Assembly: GCA_020746835.1 (NCBI GenBank)
Contig: JAGPNK010000002.1
Coordinates: forward strand, 2,976,001-3,040,000
Direction of reading: 5' to 3'
DNA: 64,000 nucleotides
Source: Stachybotrys elegans
Lineage: Eukaryota; Ascomycota; Sordariomycetes; Hypocreales; Stachybotryaceae
Part shown: one piece after another, positions 31,925-44,940 of the stretch
Position numbering within the stretch: the stretch's first letter is position 1
Layout of the letters: each line of letters starts with the position of its first letter
Position numbers and translations under genes: made by a program
The notes under the pieces: model-generated
What the model was told of the DNA's origin: nothing
Databases searched by the model: none
Seen by the model: the letters and a program-made list of their open reading frames with translations, nothing else

Positions 31925-34655
31925 GACGGCATTCGGCGGGACGGACGGCGAATCGGGTACGTATGCGGAGGAACGGACAAGGCCATGGCCGGAGAAAGGT
32001 TGAGAGGATGCGGCCGCACACAGCTTGTGGTGCTGTGACGAGGCGGACGACCATGCGAGGCCATCTCGACGGGGACAACTGGGCAGGCCTGGCGAGCCCT
32101 CGTCCCGATGCATGTTGGCAGGGTCGAGGCCACAACAGCTGGTGAGGGGGGAACCGAAAGGAGGCCTGTTACTAGGCGGCGCGCATCGTGAGTTGGGGGG
32201 TGACGACGTCAGATTCCGGTGTGCGAGAGAGCGAGCGAGACACGGAGGGACCGGGAAAACGAAGCGTGCGGCCGGCGAGTGAGTATAGCTTTGTCGGGCT
32301 TCTTGGTGTTTGGGTGAGCAAGCGAGTGATTGGTTTGGATCGATGGGGGGGAGAGCGAGTGTAAACGAAGGGACGTCGAGAGTGGTTGACGATGGTGGGA
32401 TTCGGGGTGAGGATGGATAGAAAAAGGGAAGCCAGGCAGTGTCTCTCGCTTTTTTTTATTTGAGATAGGTACATGTAGGTAATTAGCACGCACCTACAGA
32501 TAGAGGAGCCAGGTGCTACAGGGACGGTGCTGTGTTCCAGGTCAGTCAAGACTCCCTGGTCCGGGAGGGAAGGATGGACTCAAGGTGCCTGTCGGCCCAG
32601 CCCAGCCCAGCCCAGCCAGTCCAGCGCAGGAGCGAGAGCGAGACGACCGCGCGATAAGCCACTGTTTTTTCCCTTCGTTCTTTTTGCCGGGGAGCCGGAA
32701 GTCAACAGGCGCGCCAATGCCTCGCTCCGCCAAAGAGCAAGCGGGAGTACCTGCTTCTTTCTGCACGGGTACCGTACCAATCCTGGGTAGCGCAGGTAGG
32801 CGCCTTCTTTTCTACGAGGCTCCCCCGGGAAGATACATGACAGCAGGCCCCGCAGTACCTCCCACCCCATCCTGACCTAGACAGTTGACTGAGGCGGTGC
32901 TGATGATTTATTGCTTACCTACCGAGTACCAACGTGTTAGTCCTTCGCGCCGTGCCTCTCTTCTCTCCACCAGGAACCTCCTTATCCGATGGAGAGCGCA
33001 CAATGACAGACAGACAAAGCCAACCTCAAGTTGAATGACACTGGGTACTGGGTATTTAATATTGGCTCAGCTGTTCCTCTCATCCTTTGTGCGGCTATGT
33101 GGCATCGCCATCATCCCTCCCCCCCAAGGCCGGGTCGAAAGATAATGGCCTGTCTCACCAGGTTTCATCCCAATTCCATAGCGCATCTACCCATCTATAC
33201 TTTGTAAGAGGTGCCCAGCCAATTAACAGTTGCACACTCACATACTGCATGACTGAACAGAATAGGTAAACGGGGTGGAAGCAAGGATGATTGGGCGGTG
33301 CGTATTTCCGAGCCTGTAAGACATCCTCAGCATCTACAGCATAGTAATTTGTGTCACTCACTCAAGAAGGCATCGCCAAGAGTGTATCCATGATAAATGG
33401 GCATCTCTCCTCCCCCATCGTCCATCCCATCAATTCATTCGCGGACAGCTGCGGCACAGGTTAGAGTCATCCTACTACTAACTACATCGTATATACATCC
33501 GTGCTCCGTAATCTTCACCGGCCGGCCAACACGGGAAAAGGAACAAAAATAGACCTACCTCAACAAATCCACAACTACTCTACTTAGCTACTGCGGTGGG
33601 CAGACAAGAAGAAAATGGAAAAGAAAAGCTTTGATCTCGATGCCAATGCGCCCCTAGGCTGCTTTGGGCACCTACGATGGGGAACGCCCAGGGATCCAAC
33701 TTGCAGGGCTGTGCATCCTCGAAAACGTCCCATTCAGAAATACGATGGTCGCCCTCTCGTTTGGCGTTTGGCCAACTTTGCCTACCTACCTCTGCCAGCC
33801 TCAACCACCTTTTAGTACCCCCCTCTGCAACAAAAAGTTCCTCAACAGCATCCATCCCACTTGGACTTCATGCATTTGCGTCTATAGCACCCGCTTTATA
33901 CTCCCTCCCTATGCGCTCATAGATTCGACCCCTCATGACGCACCACGCCCAAACAAACCTCACCACATCGTCACTGCCACCTGGTTCCCTCCCTACCTAT
34001 TGCATGAATGTTATCACAATCCCCGCTGCCTTGACAGCAGGAAACCATGCCACTTGGCTGTGCGGCGCCTTTTCCAAAGCCCCGGCCCCTTGGGACGGCT
34101 TATCACTTTGCGCAACGTGGCTTGCCGTCACGTCTCGCGTCTCGACTTGGCCTGTTGTTTCTCTTGGTCCTCTCCTCCCACGTCTTCCATCTGTCGATCT
34201 CTACCCGCTCTTCCCCCGTACCGCGTCCTGGACTTTACGGCATAACCATCTCGCCGTAGCTCATTCGTCGGCGTACCCATGCTTCGAAGCTCCAAGGTCC
34301 CCTGGCCTAACCCATCCCAACGTCACCCATCCACTAATATGAGGCTCCTCATCATAACGTCCCATACATAATAGCACCCAATATTCCTCAGCATCATCTG
34401 TATGATACTCGTGTGATACATTATTGCGCCGGCTGATAGCTGCAGCATTCAGCCGCTTAGCAACGTCATAGAATGAAACATGTTTTACCCCGGCGATGAA
34501 AACCCCCCATCCCATTCTGTTGCACATCTTGGCCCTATCCGAACGCCCAGCAATGCCTCCCAACTAGGTTAGCCATCTAAATATAAGCATACACATGTCC
34601 TTCCGATACGAGATCTCGACCCCCTACCAAACTCGTAATCCGCCCACTTTCCTTC
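31925..34655. other. Intergenic region: ML/TRP promoter and 3' flank of the MutL gene
   Basis: 2.7 kb. Contains a (CCCAG)n repeat at 32594-32617. Several pyrimidine-rich open frames at 33.6-34.5 kb look random, with no domain or plausible intron structure. No gene or RNA was recognised. Confidence 0.55.
32594..32617. repeat. (CCCAG)n repeat
   Basis: Four to five CCCAG units about 670 bp upstream of the ML/TRP start codon. Confidence 0.85.
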
Positions 34656-37148
34656 CTATTGAGTTTCCATCCATGAGTCAACTAGTCTGCGCAATTGGTA
34701 CTGAATGTGGGTGACCCGTGTTGCAGCCTTTAGATCTGTCTGATACATCGACGACACATTGCATGAACCCCAGTATATATCGTCGTCATCCACATTCACA
34801 TTCACCAAATTAAGGAACTCCTCATCCTTTACATGTAAATTGAGCACGACTGTGTGCGTCTCTTTGCCGGCAGGGATCTTACCAAGCGGCAAGCCGCTTG
34901 ATGAAAGTCTCCTTATCAGCCCTGCCTCTCCCCGGACATCTGGCGCAACACTGGAGGCCCTCGTGGCTGGCATAGGCGTTTGCATGAGTCGTACTTGGGC
35001 AAAGTGCGTATACGGTGAAGGGCTGAGTGGTACAGATGGCCTAGAAGCTCTGGTCTGCAATGAGTTCTCCAGAAAGTTTGTCGGGCCAGATCCAGGTACG
35101 TAATCATCCGACTGCCACATGCTCTCGTGATTAGCTGTCGCAGCCAGCTCCCCATGAGGAGCTGATTCTCTCCGTGGAGCATATTGAGGATACGAAGTTT
35201 CTGCAGGAGGGAGGGGTGGCGCCCCCTGAAGATGGTGGCTTAGGGAGGCTGGCAGCCTGGATTCGACAGCTTGGCGTCTAAAATTCGGTGAATGAACTCG
35301 TACACTTCGGACAGTTTCGCGAGACGGTCTGATTCCTCGTGGTCGGATAGGACTTGATCCACGAGTCCTTCGACTTGGCCACTGGGCTGAAGAAGGGGGG
35401 CTTCGCAGGCCTTGGCCGTTGCTGGATCTCCTAGGTGTCAGGCTCTCCAAAGGTAATGTCATTCTCTCAGCATGGCGAAGCAGACTTCGGCCAGGCCCGT
35501 TCAACATTGTCCCGTTGCTGCCGTCTTCTGTCGCCCTGGGGCTTCTCTTAAAAGCTCCCCCCTGGGGGCTCTCAGGGGAATCAGGATTGCCTGCCTCAGG
35601 AGATCGTGCTTGCATGTCAGCTCGGTTCAGCCAAGGCCCCTTTAATTCAAGAAGTGGCTTCCGGGCCGGAGTTGATTCTGGTGTTTGCTGGTGGCTCACT
35701 TCCGTTTCTTGAGCGCTCGTATTTGGTTCGTCCTCGAGTATGTCGAAATCCAGGGGGCCTCTGCGCCTGAAGTAGTGATCAATTGTTCCAGCAGAGAGAT
35801 CCATTTCCGTCTTTGATGTAGGACATTTCTCGTCACGGCGCTTCGGATCTTCCCTCGGCGGGACCTGTATGTCAACCATATCTACAATAGTAGCATCGTC
35901 GGTCGCATCGCTGATCTTTCTGGAAAGATCCACCCTCATGGCAGTTCTCATCCTGGATACTGTGGGTGAAGGAACATCTGCCTGGGTCACACTGCTCAAC
36001 TTTGGTAAGCCACTCTGGCTTTTCTCGACCACAGGCGTGGATGTATTCCTTGTGTCCAGATTCTCCAGAGGGAGTGCGTCTATCGAATCCTCAGATGCCT
36101 CGCTGTAGGTGTATACACGGTTACACATTGCTTCGAAGTCGTCAAGCAGCTGTTGTTCATCTGGAAACAATACTTCGTCTTTCGCAGCAGAGATATTTGG
36201 GTCGTAACTTCCGGGACTGGCTACAATGCTCATATGAAGAAATGGAACACTTGAGCCAATGGTTCGATCTTTAGTGATGCAAGATCTGAACAACTTCGCA
36301 ATCTTCCTGGCTAGTCCTCTTGATGAATCAATCGGCCTCCCATTAACGTTGATGTAAACGCCCACAGCTTTCAAAGACAGCAAATCGCATCGAGGCTTCG
36401 GCATCAATACTTGCAGAGTCACTCTTTCGGAAGAGCCAGTCACTTCATGGCTGAGGTGCAAGTAATAAGAGGCAATCGAGATGCCAAACACCTGAGTCGC
36501 GGCGTCTTCGATCGTAGGGAACTGGCTTGGAGAATATGCCCATCGCGGCCTGGCCTCTCCAACGACTTTGAACGTGAGCTTCACATGGCATCGCGCCAGA
36601 GAGTATGACTGCAGAAGGCTCTTGATCTTGGCAAGAGTTTTATTGGAATCCTTTAGTGCCTGCTGCTTTCTAACGGGTAGGGCGTTGAAGAGCTTGCTAG
36701 CATTCACGGTCGTGCCAACTGGTGCCGAGATAGGCTTCCTTTCTTGTACACCACCAAGTCCAGGCACAAGAGTAAGACGCGAGGCCACGGGATCTTGCTT
36801 CGTTCTCGTCGTAATGCAGATACCGGCAAGACAAGCGGCGCTGGCGAGCGCTTGGCCTCGGAAGCCCAAAGTCGACACACCCTTGATCTGCAAGTCCTCG
36901 AAGCAGGTCATCTTGCTAGTGTGGTCCGGCCGGCCCAGGCAGTCAAAGTCGTTGAAGTCGATTCCGTGCCCATTGTCTCGAACCTGGATCCGGTCAACCG
37001 TGTTTGCCGAGATGTTGACCTCAATCGAGGTGGCCCCGGCGTCGATGGCATTCTCAAGGAGCTCCTTGACCAAGTGGCATGGCGTGACAATGGCAGCTGA
37101 CGAGCCAAGCAGTCGAACAGTTGAGGACGAGAGCGCAGAGATAGGCAT
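34656..37148 (-). CDS. MLH2: MutL-family protein, MLH2/PMS1(human)-like, without endonuclease motif
   Basis: A single open frame of 830 residues. The N-terminal GHKL ATPase shows motif I VKELLENAIDAGA (E29, N33, D36), motif II RDNGHGID (58-63) and motif III GFRGQAL (95-101), then the MutL transducer segment LFNALPVRKQ. Residues about 370-770 are Ser/Pro-rich and look disordered. The metal-binding endonuclease motif DQHAxxERxxxE of MLH3 and yeast Pms1 was not found, so the protein fits the non-nuclease MutL branch (yeast Mlh2, human PMS1), which pairs with Mlh1 and limits meiotic gene-conversion tract length or assists repair. In motif III the usual Glu (GFRGEAL) is Gln99. Head-to-head with RIB4 across 708 bp. 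Confidence 0.82.
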   Translation of the reverse strand: MPISALSSSTVRLLGSSAAIVTPCHLVKELLENAIDAGATSIEVNISANTVDRIQVRDNGHGIDFNDFDCLGRPDHTSKMTCFEDLQIKGVSTLGFRGQALASAACLAGICITTRTKQDPVASRLTLVPGLGGVQERKPISAPVGTTVNASKLFNALPVRKQQALKDSNKTLAKIKSLLQSYSLARCHVKLTFKVVGEARPRWAYSPSQFPTIEDAATQVFGISIASYYLHLSHEVTGSSERVTLQVLMPKPRCDLLSLKAVGVYINVNGRPIDSSRGLARKIAKLFRSCITKDRTIGSSVPFLHMSIVASPGSYDPNISAAKDEVLFPDEQQLLDDFEAMCNRVYTYSEASEDSIDALPLENLDTRNTSTPVVEKSQSGLPKLSSVTQADVPSPTVSRMRTAMRVDLSRKISDATDDATIVDMVDIQVPPREDPKRRDEKCPTSKTEMDLSAGTIDHYFRRRGPLDFDILEDEPNTSAQETEVSHQQTPESTPARKPLLELKGPWLNRADMQARSPEAGNPDSPESPQGGAFKRSPRATEDGSNGTMLNGPGRSLLRHAERMTLPLESLTPRRSSNGQGLRSPPSSAQWPSRRTRGSSPIRPRGIRPSRETVRSVRVHSPNFRRQAVESRLPASLSHHLQGAPPLPPAETSYPQYAPRRESAPHGELAATANHESMWQSDDYVPGSGPTNFLENSLQTRASRPSVPLSPSPYTHFAQVRLMQTPMPATRASSVAPDVRGEAGLIRRLSSSGLPLGKIPAGKETHTVVLNLHVKDEEFLNLVNVNVDDDDIYWGSCNVSSMYQTDLKAATRVTHIQYQLRRLVDSWMETQ

Positions 37149-38556
<1,408 letters not shown>

Positions 38557-39005
38557 TTATTCATCTTCAAGAAGAAAAGAAGAAGAAAAATCCTGCCTCA
38601 TTGTATACTAGAAATAGAACAAGAAAATGTGCAGATACCAATATCGAAAATCCTGGAAATGCTGTCGAGCACGCTCGTCCCGAGACTGGCAAGTGTAGTA
38701 TATATAACAGATGCTTTCCGCGTCCTTCGTCCAATTACTGAATTAAGGCGTCCATGTGTCTATCATGCGTAGTGCGAGAACCCTTGCTCAAAAAGATCCA
38801 AATCATAACCAAAGCCCAAGTGAGAATGCCTGCAACGCCCAGAACAAACATACGTCTAACATATACAAGTGATTATTTTTCTTTTGTTTTCAACAGCAGA
38901 ACTGGTGAGTATGCATATCCTCCATCAAAGTTGTCCAAGTGTGCCTCCAAGTATGAATTGAAGGCCGTAATGCATCCGTAGTAAATTGTATCCAAATTGT
39001 GTCTT
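38557..39005. other. Convergent 3' region, RIB4 and Q/M-rich gene
   Basis: 450 bp of AT-rich sequence between two facing stop codons, including a GAAGAAAAG-type run right after RIB4. No gene was seen. Confidence 0.65.
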
Positions 39006-41898
39006 TTAGCTGATCATCGTGCTCAAATCGCTGCCGAAAAGCTTCTTGTTCTTCCAGCTCGACTTCTTTTTCTCTCGCTTCGCCTTCATTGCCTCCCATC
39101 CTTCCTCTTCGTCGTCGTCGGATGCTTCGCCTGCCTTGGTCACCACGTTGATGGTTGACTTGGGCTTATTCTCATCCCATCGAGACAGCGACAGGGCCCC
39201 AGACATGGTGTTGGATCTCTGATGCTGAACGGGCATTTGGCTCGGGGCTTGGGAGACAGGTCTGTAGCGGCCTGGCAGGCCAATGTTGCTTCGCTCCGAG
39301 GGTGCGATTGATGGAGTGTAACCAGCAGGAAGAACAGGTGCACGGATGGAGCCGGCGTAACCTGGATGCGGCAAGAAGGAGGCTGAGCTTGGCTGAACCA
39401 TACTCATAGTTCGCATGCCTGCATCCATGCGACGAGGCTCAGCCAAATGCTGGTGCTGCTGGTCAACAGCAAGCATTGACTGCCGTGAGCTCAAATCGGT
39501 AAGAGACTGGTTTCCGACGGGCATGCCAAACGGCGGCTGCTGCATCATCGGAGAGCCAGTGGCATTTTGGTTGGCGGCCATCATCTGCATTTGCATAAAT
39601 TGCATCTGCATCTGCATGAACTGCTGCATCTGCTGCGTCATCTGGATCTGAGCCTGATCGCCCGGAGTAAGCATGGGCTGTTGGCCCATCTGAGGCTGCA
39701 TCATGCCGCCCTGTCCACCCATGCCGTACATCATGTGCGAAGGGATACCGGCGAGGGGGTCAGATGCGTTCAAGCCCAGGTTACCAATCAGACCGCGTTG
39801 ATTCTCGATGTTGGGGCTGCCACGGCGCATCGCCCGAGATCGCTCCTCGCTGGCAATCACACCAACGAGGCCGCCTGGAGGGATCGGTCCTTGCTGGGGA
39901 CCCGGCATTGCACCTGGGGTCATGGCGGGACTGCCGCCACCAAGAGCCAGGCTTTCTCTCACAGCCGGCCTCGAGATGCTGGCGCCCACAAAGGGATCCT
40001 GAGGGAGATGGCGTGCAAAGGCGGGAAGGTTGGAGTGTCGGCTGTTCGCAGTAGCCTCGCCCATGGCAGAACCAGGACGGGCTGGCGGCATCATGGAGGA
40101 TCGGAGATTGGGGTTGGAGCCCATGGTACTGAGTCGAGCAGGGGGCCTGTTCTTGTTGGGGAAGCCGTGTGCTTGCAGGATGGCCAAGGGAACCTCCTCG
40201 TCGTCATCCTCGTCGGATGCGCCCATGGGATCCGGGGAAGGCGTCTTGAAATGGGGCAGGTGATTCAGGTGAGGTGCGCTAAGTGAGGTGGGAAGATTGG
40301 GGCGGTTGGAGGAAGGCGGAGGAGAGGGGGCATTTTCTCCCGTCACCTTCATCATCTGCTGTCGGTACACAGCCATGTGAGCCTCTTGCTTCCTCCTCTG
40401 CTTAGCCTGCTGCTTAGACTTTTCCATGTCATCCTCGTCGTCGTCGTAATTGATCTCGTCCTCATCATCATCGTTCGATGGGCTCTTGCCGCTGACTTGC
40501 TGCATCGTATCCTGACGCTCCCTATCCTTTCGGTATCTTTCAAACTCTGCGGGGGTCATGACTTTGCTCTGACTCTGGCTAGCAGCCTGCTTGTTGCGCG
40601 AGTTGGCGGCCCTTGAGAATTGAGAGGTGGTGCCAGTGAACATATTGTCCTCGTCGTTCCTCGAACTTGACCCGTAAGGCTTTCTGTTGAGAGGAGCGAG
40701 GGTATCCTCGGGAGGATGTCCCAGAAACTTGGTTGCAGCGAGCGAATCCTGGAGCAGCCTCACATCCTCGTCAACCTCAGGTTCATCCGAGGATGACTTG
40801 TGAGGCAGAGGAGGCTTGGGTGGAGCCGGCTGAGCTGCCTTGGGAGTCTGGTGAGGTGGTACGGGAGGTGGCTTCTGATGCGCGGGAGGGGACGCGGCGG
40901 ATGCGAGAAGGTTGTCGTTGGAGGTTTGGCTGTTCCACGAGTGAGGTGAGGGTTCGACTGTGGTCTTGAGGTCAAGGTTAAGCGGAGCGGGATGAGAGGG
41001 ACGGTTGCCCGTTAGCGAGCGTGGTTGCTGGTGGGAAGCATCATTCTTCAGCGTTGCCATACTCGCCCGTTTGTCAAAACCAGAGAACATGGAGCCAAAG
41101 TCTCCGCCAAGGTCAATGTTTGTCTTCTCCAGTCGTGGCGGGGTCGCTGTGCTGGTTGTAGAAGCCGTCATGCCCCTGGCTCGGCCGAACTCGTCCTCGC
41201 GCTGTATGCTGGGGACGGAAGGGGCTTGTTGCTGGTGAGAGACTGGCACTGGGGGAAGATCGGGCAAAGGGTCGTTATCAGCTGGTGGTGGGACGGAGTG
41301 CTTCTTCTGTCCACCAAAAGAGAACGTTCGTCCAGCGCGGCTGAGAAACCCGGAGCCCGACTTGTTAGCAGCTCGGTTGGTAGCATCATGAAGCGGCTTC
41401 CTGCCATGAGCGCGGTGGTCTTCGTGGCCATGGTCGGCGGATGATGGGGCAGTCGAGGCGTTACTATGTCGTGACGACGTGTCGGTTGATGTAGCCTTGG
41501 TAGAGTTGGAGGCTCCACTCCCCCTGACACGAGGTTAGCCATGGATTCGGGGAATGATCAGAAGCATTGGTTCTGGAGGCTGGGACTGTGATCGAGAACA
41601 ACGTAGCTTCGCCAGGCAGCCTTGTAGAAACGCGATAGATGACTTACCGGTTGCCTTTGAGATCTGCAAACATGTTGTCTTCCATGCTCAGATCAACCAT
41701 GGTATTAGGCCTGGGAAGAGGATGACCAGTAGCCCTAGCAAGACGAATACCGCCGTCAAAGGACTTGCCGCCGTTGACTTCGCTTCGCTCGATGACTCGG
41801 AATGATGATGATTCAGGGGCGTTTACCTGAACATTCTCAAAGTCCTCTGCAGTTGCGGCCGATTTCCGCCGGGAGAAGGCGACCGAGAACCTAGGCAT
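39006..41898 (-). CDS. Large disordered Q/M-rich protein of unknown function
   Basis: Two exons, 41898-41648 and 41523-39006, give 922 residues; the 124-nt intron has a GTAAGT donor and CAG acceptor and restores frame exactly. The N-terminus MPRFSVAFSRRKS is basic and the segment to about 85 looks conserved-like. Most of the rest is low complexity: Pro/Ser/Gln (170-400), an acidic run DDDEDEINYDDDEDDME then a basic helical stretch KQQAKQRRKQEAHMAVYRQQ (about 435-475), a short ordered-looking motif EEVPLAILQAHGFPN, a strongly Gln/Met-rich segment (about 706-735), and a charged C-terminus containing WEAMKAKREKKK. There is no membrane segment or enzyme domain. Such composition suits a scaffold, polarity or RNP-granule protein, but I do not recognise the family and claim no function. 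Confidence 0.8.
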
Positions 41899-43198
41899 GT
41901 AGGATGAGGGAGTGAAGGAGGAGAGGTTGGTAGATATCCGGGAGCCTCTGCAAGGCAGAAGACGGGTTGCCGCAAGGGTTGTGACGAGTAAGGGGAAGAA
42001 AAAACTGAAACGAGTGTGTCTAGAGTTAGACTAACACCGAGTAAGCGGAAGGGGGATACGAGGTCCGAAAGTGGTGCAACGGGGCAGCTGTTGGTCCTTC
42101 CAGGCGGGCGGATCGTTTTATGGGACCAGGGTGGGTGCCCAGGGAGAGAGGGCGAGCAGTAGTAGACTGGCTGTATAATGAAATCAATCCAAAAATTAGT
42201 GCTCCGTCACTAGAGGCAGTAAATAGTGCAGCGGCGACGAGGTAGGGCCAGGACAAGAATGGGTCATGGGCTCGTAGGACGTGACAGGTGAGCACAGCAC
42301 AAGAAGCTGCAAGAATATTCCGGGGGGTGTGGGTGAGAGCAGGCATTGATTGTTATGAGACATCAGGTCCCCCCAGAGGTATTGCCAGGGAGAGGGAGAA
42401 AAGAGTTGGGACTCACATTAATCTGTGCTGCTTTACAACATCGATGACGAGCGTTTGCAGAGGCGGTCGTCGCGCATAACGCTACGGGGTGGGAAGAAGC
42501 AACGGGGACGCGAGGCGCGGGAGCACAGATGCAATGCGTATGGTGTCGTCGGCGAAGGCGAACGAGAGAGCGAAAGAGCAGGCTGATTGTCGAGAGTGGG
42601 AACCGGGCAGGCGGGCGGACACGACTCAGGCAACGAATGTACGGCGTCGGCCGAGGAGCAAGAGACGCGGAAGCTGGAGCGAGTTGTGATGATGATGATA
42701 ATGATGGGCAGGACAAAGGCTGAATTAAAGGGCGTCGGTGCTCGAGAGTCACGCAAGACGGGGGTGTAGGCGAGCAGACGTAGGCGTAGGTGTAGTCGTG
42801 GACGTGGACGTGGACGTGGTGAACAAGGAGGAGTTCACCGCGACGGTAGCACGGATGGGGCTGAGAGGGCGCTGAGGAGATGAGGAGGACAATGACGATA
42901 TGGAGACCCAAAGAATGAGCAGCAAGAGAGGAGAAAGAAGTGAGAGCAATAATTAAAAGAGATGATGCGAGAATGAGCGAGCGTCAAGAACGGACAGGGT
43001 TTGAGTGAGTGGTGGATCAGGTATTGGGTATTCGGCGAGGAGAGGGAAAGGAAGTGGGAGGGATGGGAAAAAGCATGGACGGGTGGAGGGAGATGGGGAA
43101 TGGGTGCACCAACACCTGCGCCTAGGCAAAGGGGGTGTAAGCCATTAGGTGCCTACGTACCTAGAGGCGGGAGGTTGCACCCCTACCAGCTTAAGTCG

Positions 43199-43301
43199 CT
43201 AGGTACCTACCTACCTAGGCGTACGAGCCAGCGCCTTAGTCCTGGAAAGGTAGAATCGCAGCAGGGGTTCACAGGTGGTTAAAGTACCTAGGTAGGTACT
43301 T
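43199..43301. repeat. Palindrome cluster of TACCTAGG/CCTAGGTA words
   Basis: At 43199-43218, CTAGGTA and TACCTAG arms flank a 6-bp centre. At 43282-43301, AAGTACCTA and TAGGTACTT form a 9-bp perfect inverted repeat around GG. They lie within 105 bp of each other. Confidence 0.8.
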
Positions 43302-44912
43302 GGGCCTCTACCGAGAAGGGTCAGGTCGGTACTGAAGCACAGAGGGACAACCTCAGTACAGGTATGGAAGTCCGGGTATTGCAAGGATGGATACAGGTAA
43401 GTGGTAGGGTTGGATGCTTGGACGACACCCCTACACACGGGTCTCGAGCATCATCCCCATCCATATCCACATCCACAAGGCGATGGGATGCGATTATACG
43501 CGATTCGATTGCTTTCTGCCTCCACTGATTGACCAGCGCCATCGAAGACCATCTGGGCTGGCTTGCTGGCATCATGTTCTACCCCGGGGGGGCTGGTTGT
43601 GCCGATGGATGACAGAACCATCCAGCACTAGCTGAGGTTACGAAGTTACCTATCCAACGACGACTCAGCGGACACGGACGAATAGATTAGGCCCAGGAGG
43701 TGACTAGGCAGCCGGTGCTATGCCTCAGACAGCCAGCTCGTCGTAGCCACAGCCGGCTTAGGTACGGGACTTGTATTAATATTATGCTGCACCCAGACCA
43801 GGCTACCCAGCCTCCACCGCGGCCTTTGCTTTCAGCATGTGCAGGTCAGAAACATACGATTGGATCTCGGTGTCCGTGGCCAGTGCTCTCGGGCATGCAT
43901 ACGGCAAGGCAAAAAAGCAAGGGTTAGCGGTTGGTTGGCAGCTCATCCATTGGAAAGGCTGCTGCGGCTATCACCATGACAAAATATGTGATGGCTATCC
44001 GTATTTTGCCTCGCGCTGTCAATCTCTCCAGACACTACTCGCCTCGTTGAGATTGAGATTGATGCGTTTTCCCACCGTTGGCGCCGAGCAGAGAGTTCGC
44101 TCGCTGGTGTCGAAGTCGGAAAAGGCGGGCGGGCTTACTATCCCATTCTTTTTTTTTCATGGGCCTTTCTTTTCCTTCAGGGGCGTGGGGGGGTGCGGCT
44201 TGGAAGGCAGCCCGGCTTTGCTTGGCCAAGTGGCGTGAGCCGTCACGACCAGTCCACCACCCCATTTCAATATTGGTGCCATATCGCCGCGTCCGGCCAG
44301 ATATTACGGACGACGGGCGTGCACACGACGAGTTTTGTCTGTGTGTGTGTGGGTTCTAAACGGGCTGCCGCCCAGCGGATGTTGGCCATGACGATGCTGC
44401 ATCTCTCTTTCGTGCCCAGGTATTTACAAGGGTAACAGGTACTAAGGTAAGGTATTGTGCCGTGGACGGGCTGCTTTGGCAAGTACGAATGAATGTACAT
44501 GTGTTTACTTATGTGCATGTACGAATGTGTAAATGGCCTCGTGGTGCACACATTACCATCCGGAGTGGGCGGAGTGTGCGGAGCTGCAGCATGAGGATGC
44601 GTGTTGAATGCAATGTCTCACAAGAGGCGGCGCTGCGAATGGGCCAAGCCAAGAGGTAGGTAACCTACTTGATGGCTTTGCATTCTTCCCCTTTCCCACG
44701 CCGCCGTACGCCACAAGCTGCTCTTCCTGCGTCTCCCCGTGTCCTGTAGGTACGAAGCGGCCAAGATGGCCTCGGGTTTTCCGGATGAGGAATACGGTGT
44801 GTGACTGCCTTGATCTGCGAAATAACGGTTACCAAGTTTGTGGCAGCCGAGCCCACAAAATCCGACCTTAATCCAGAGCCAAGACAAGGTCTTATGCAGG
44901 GAAAAAGACACG

Positions 44913-44940
44913 ACACAGAGACACAGAGACACAGAGACAC
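44913..44940. repeat. (ACACAGAG)n tandem repeat
   Basis: Three and a half copies of the octamer in gene-free DNA. Confidence 0.85.

Noticed and set aside
33664..34245. 193-codon frame on the + strand
   Set aside because: Pro/Ser/Leu-rich translation of pyrimidine-rich DNA, with an equally long frame in another phase over the same bases.
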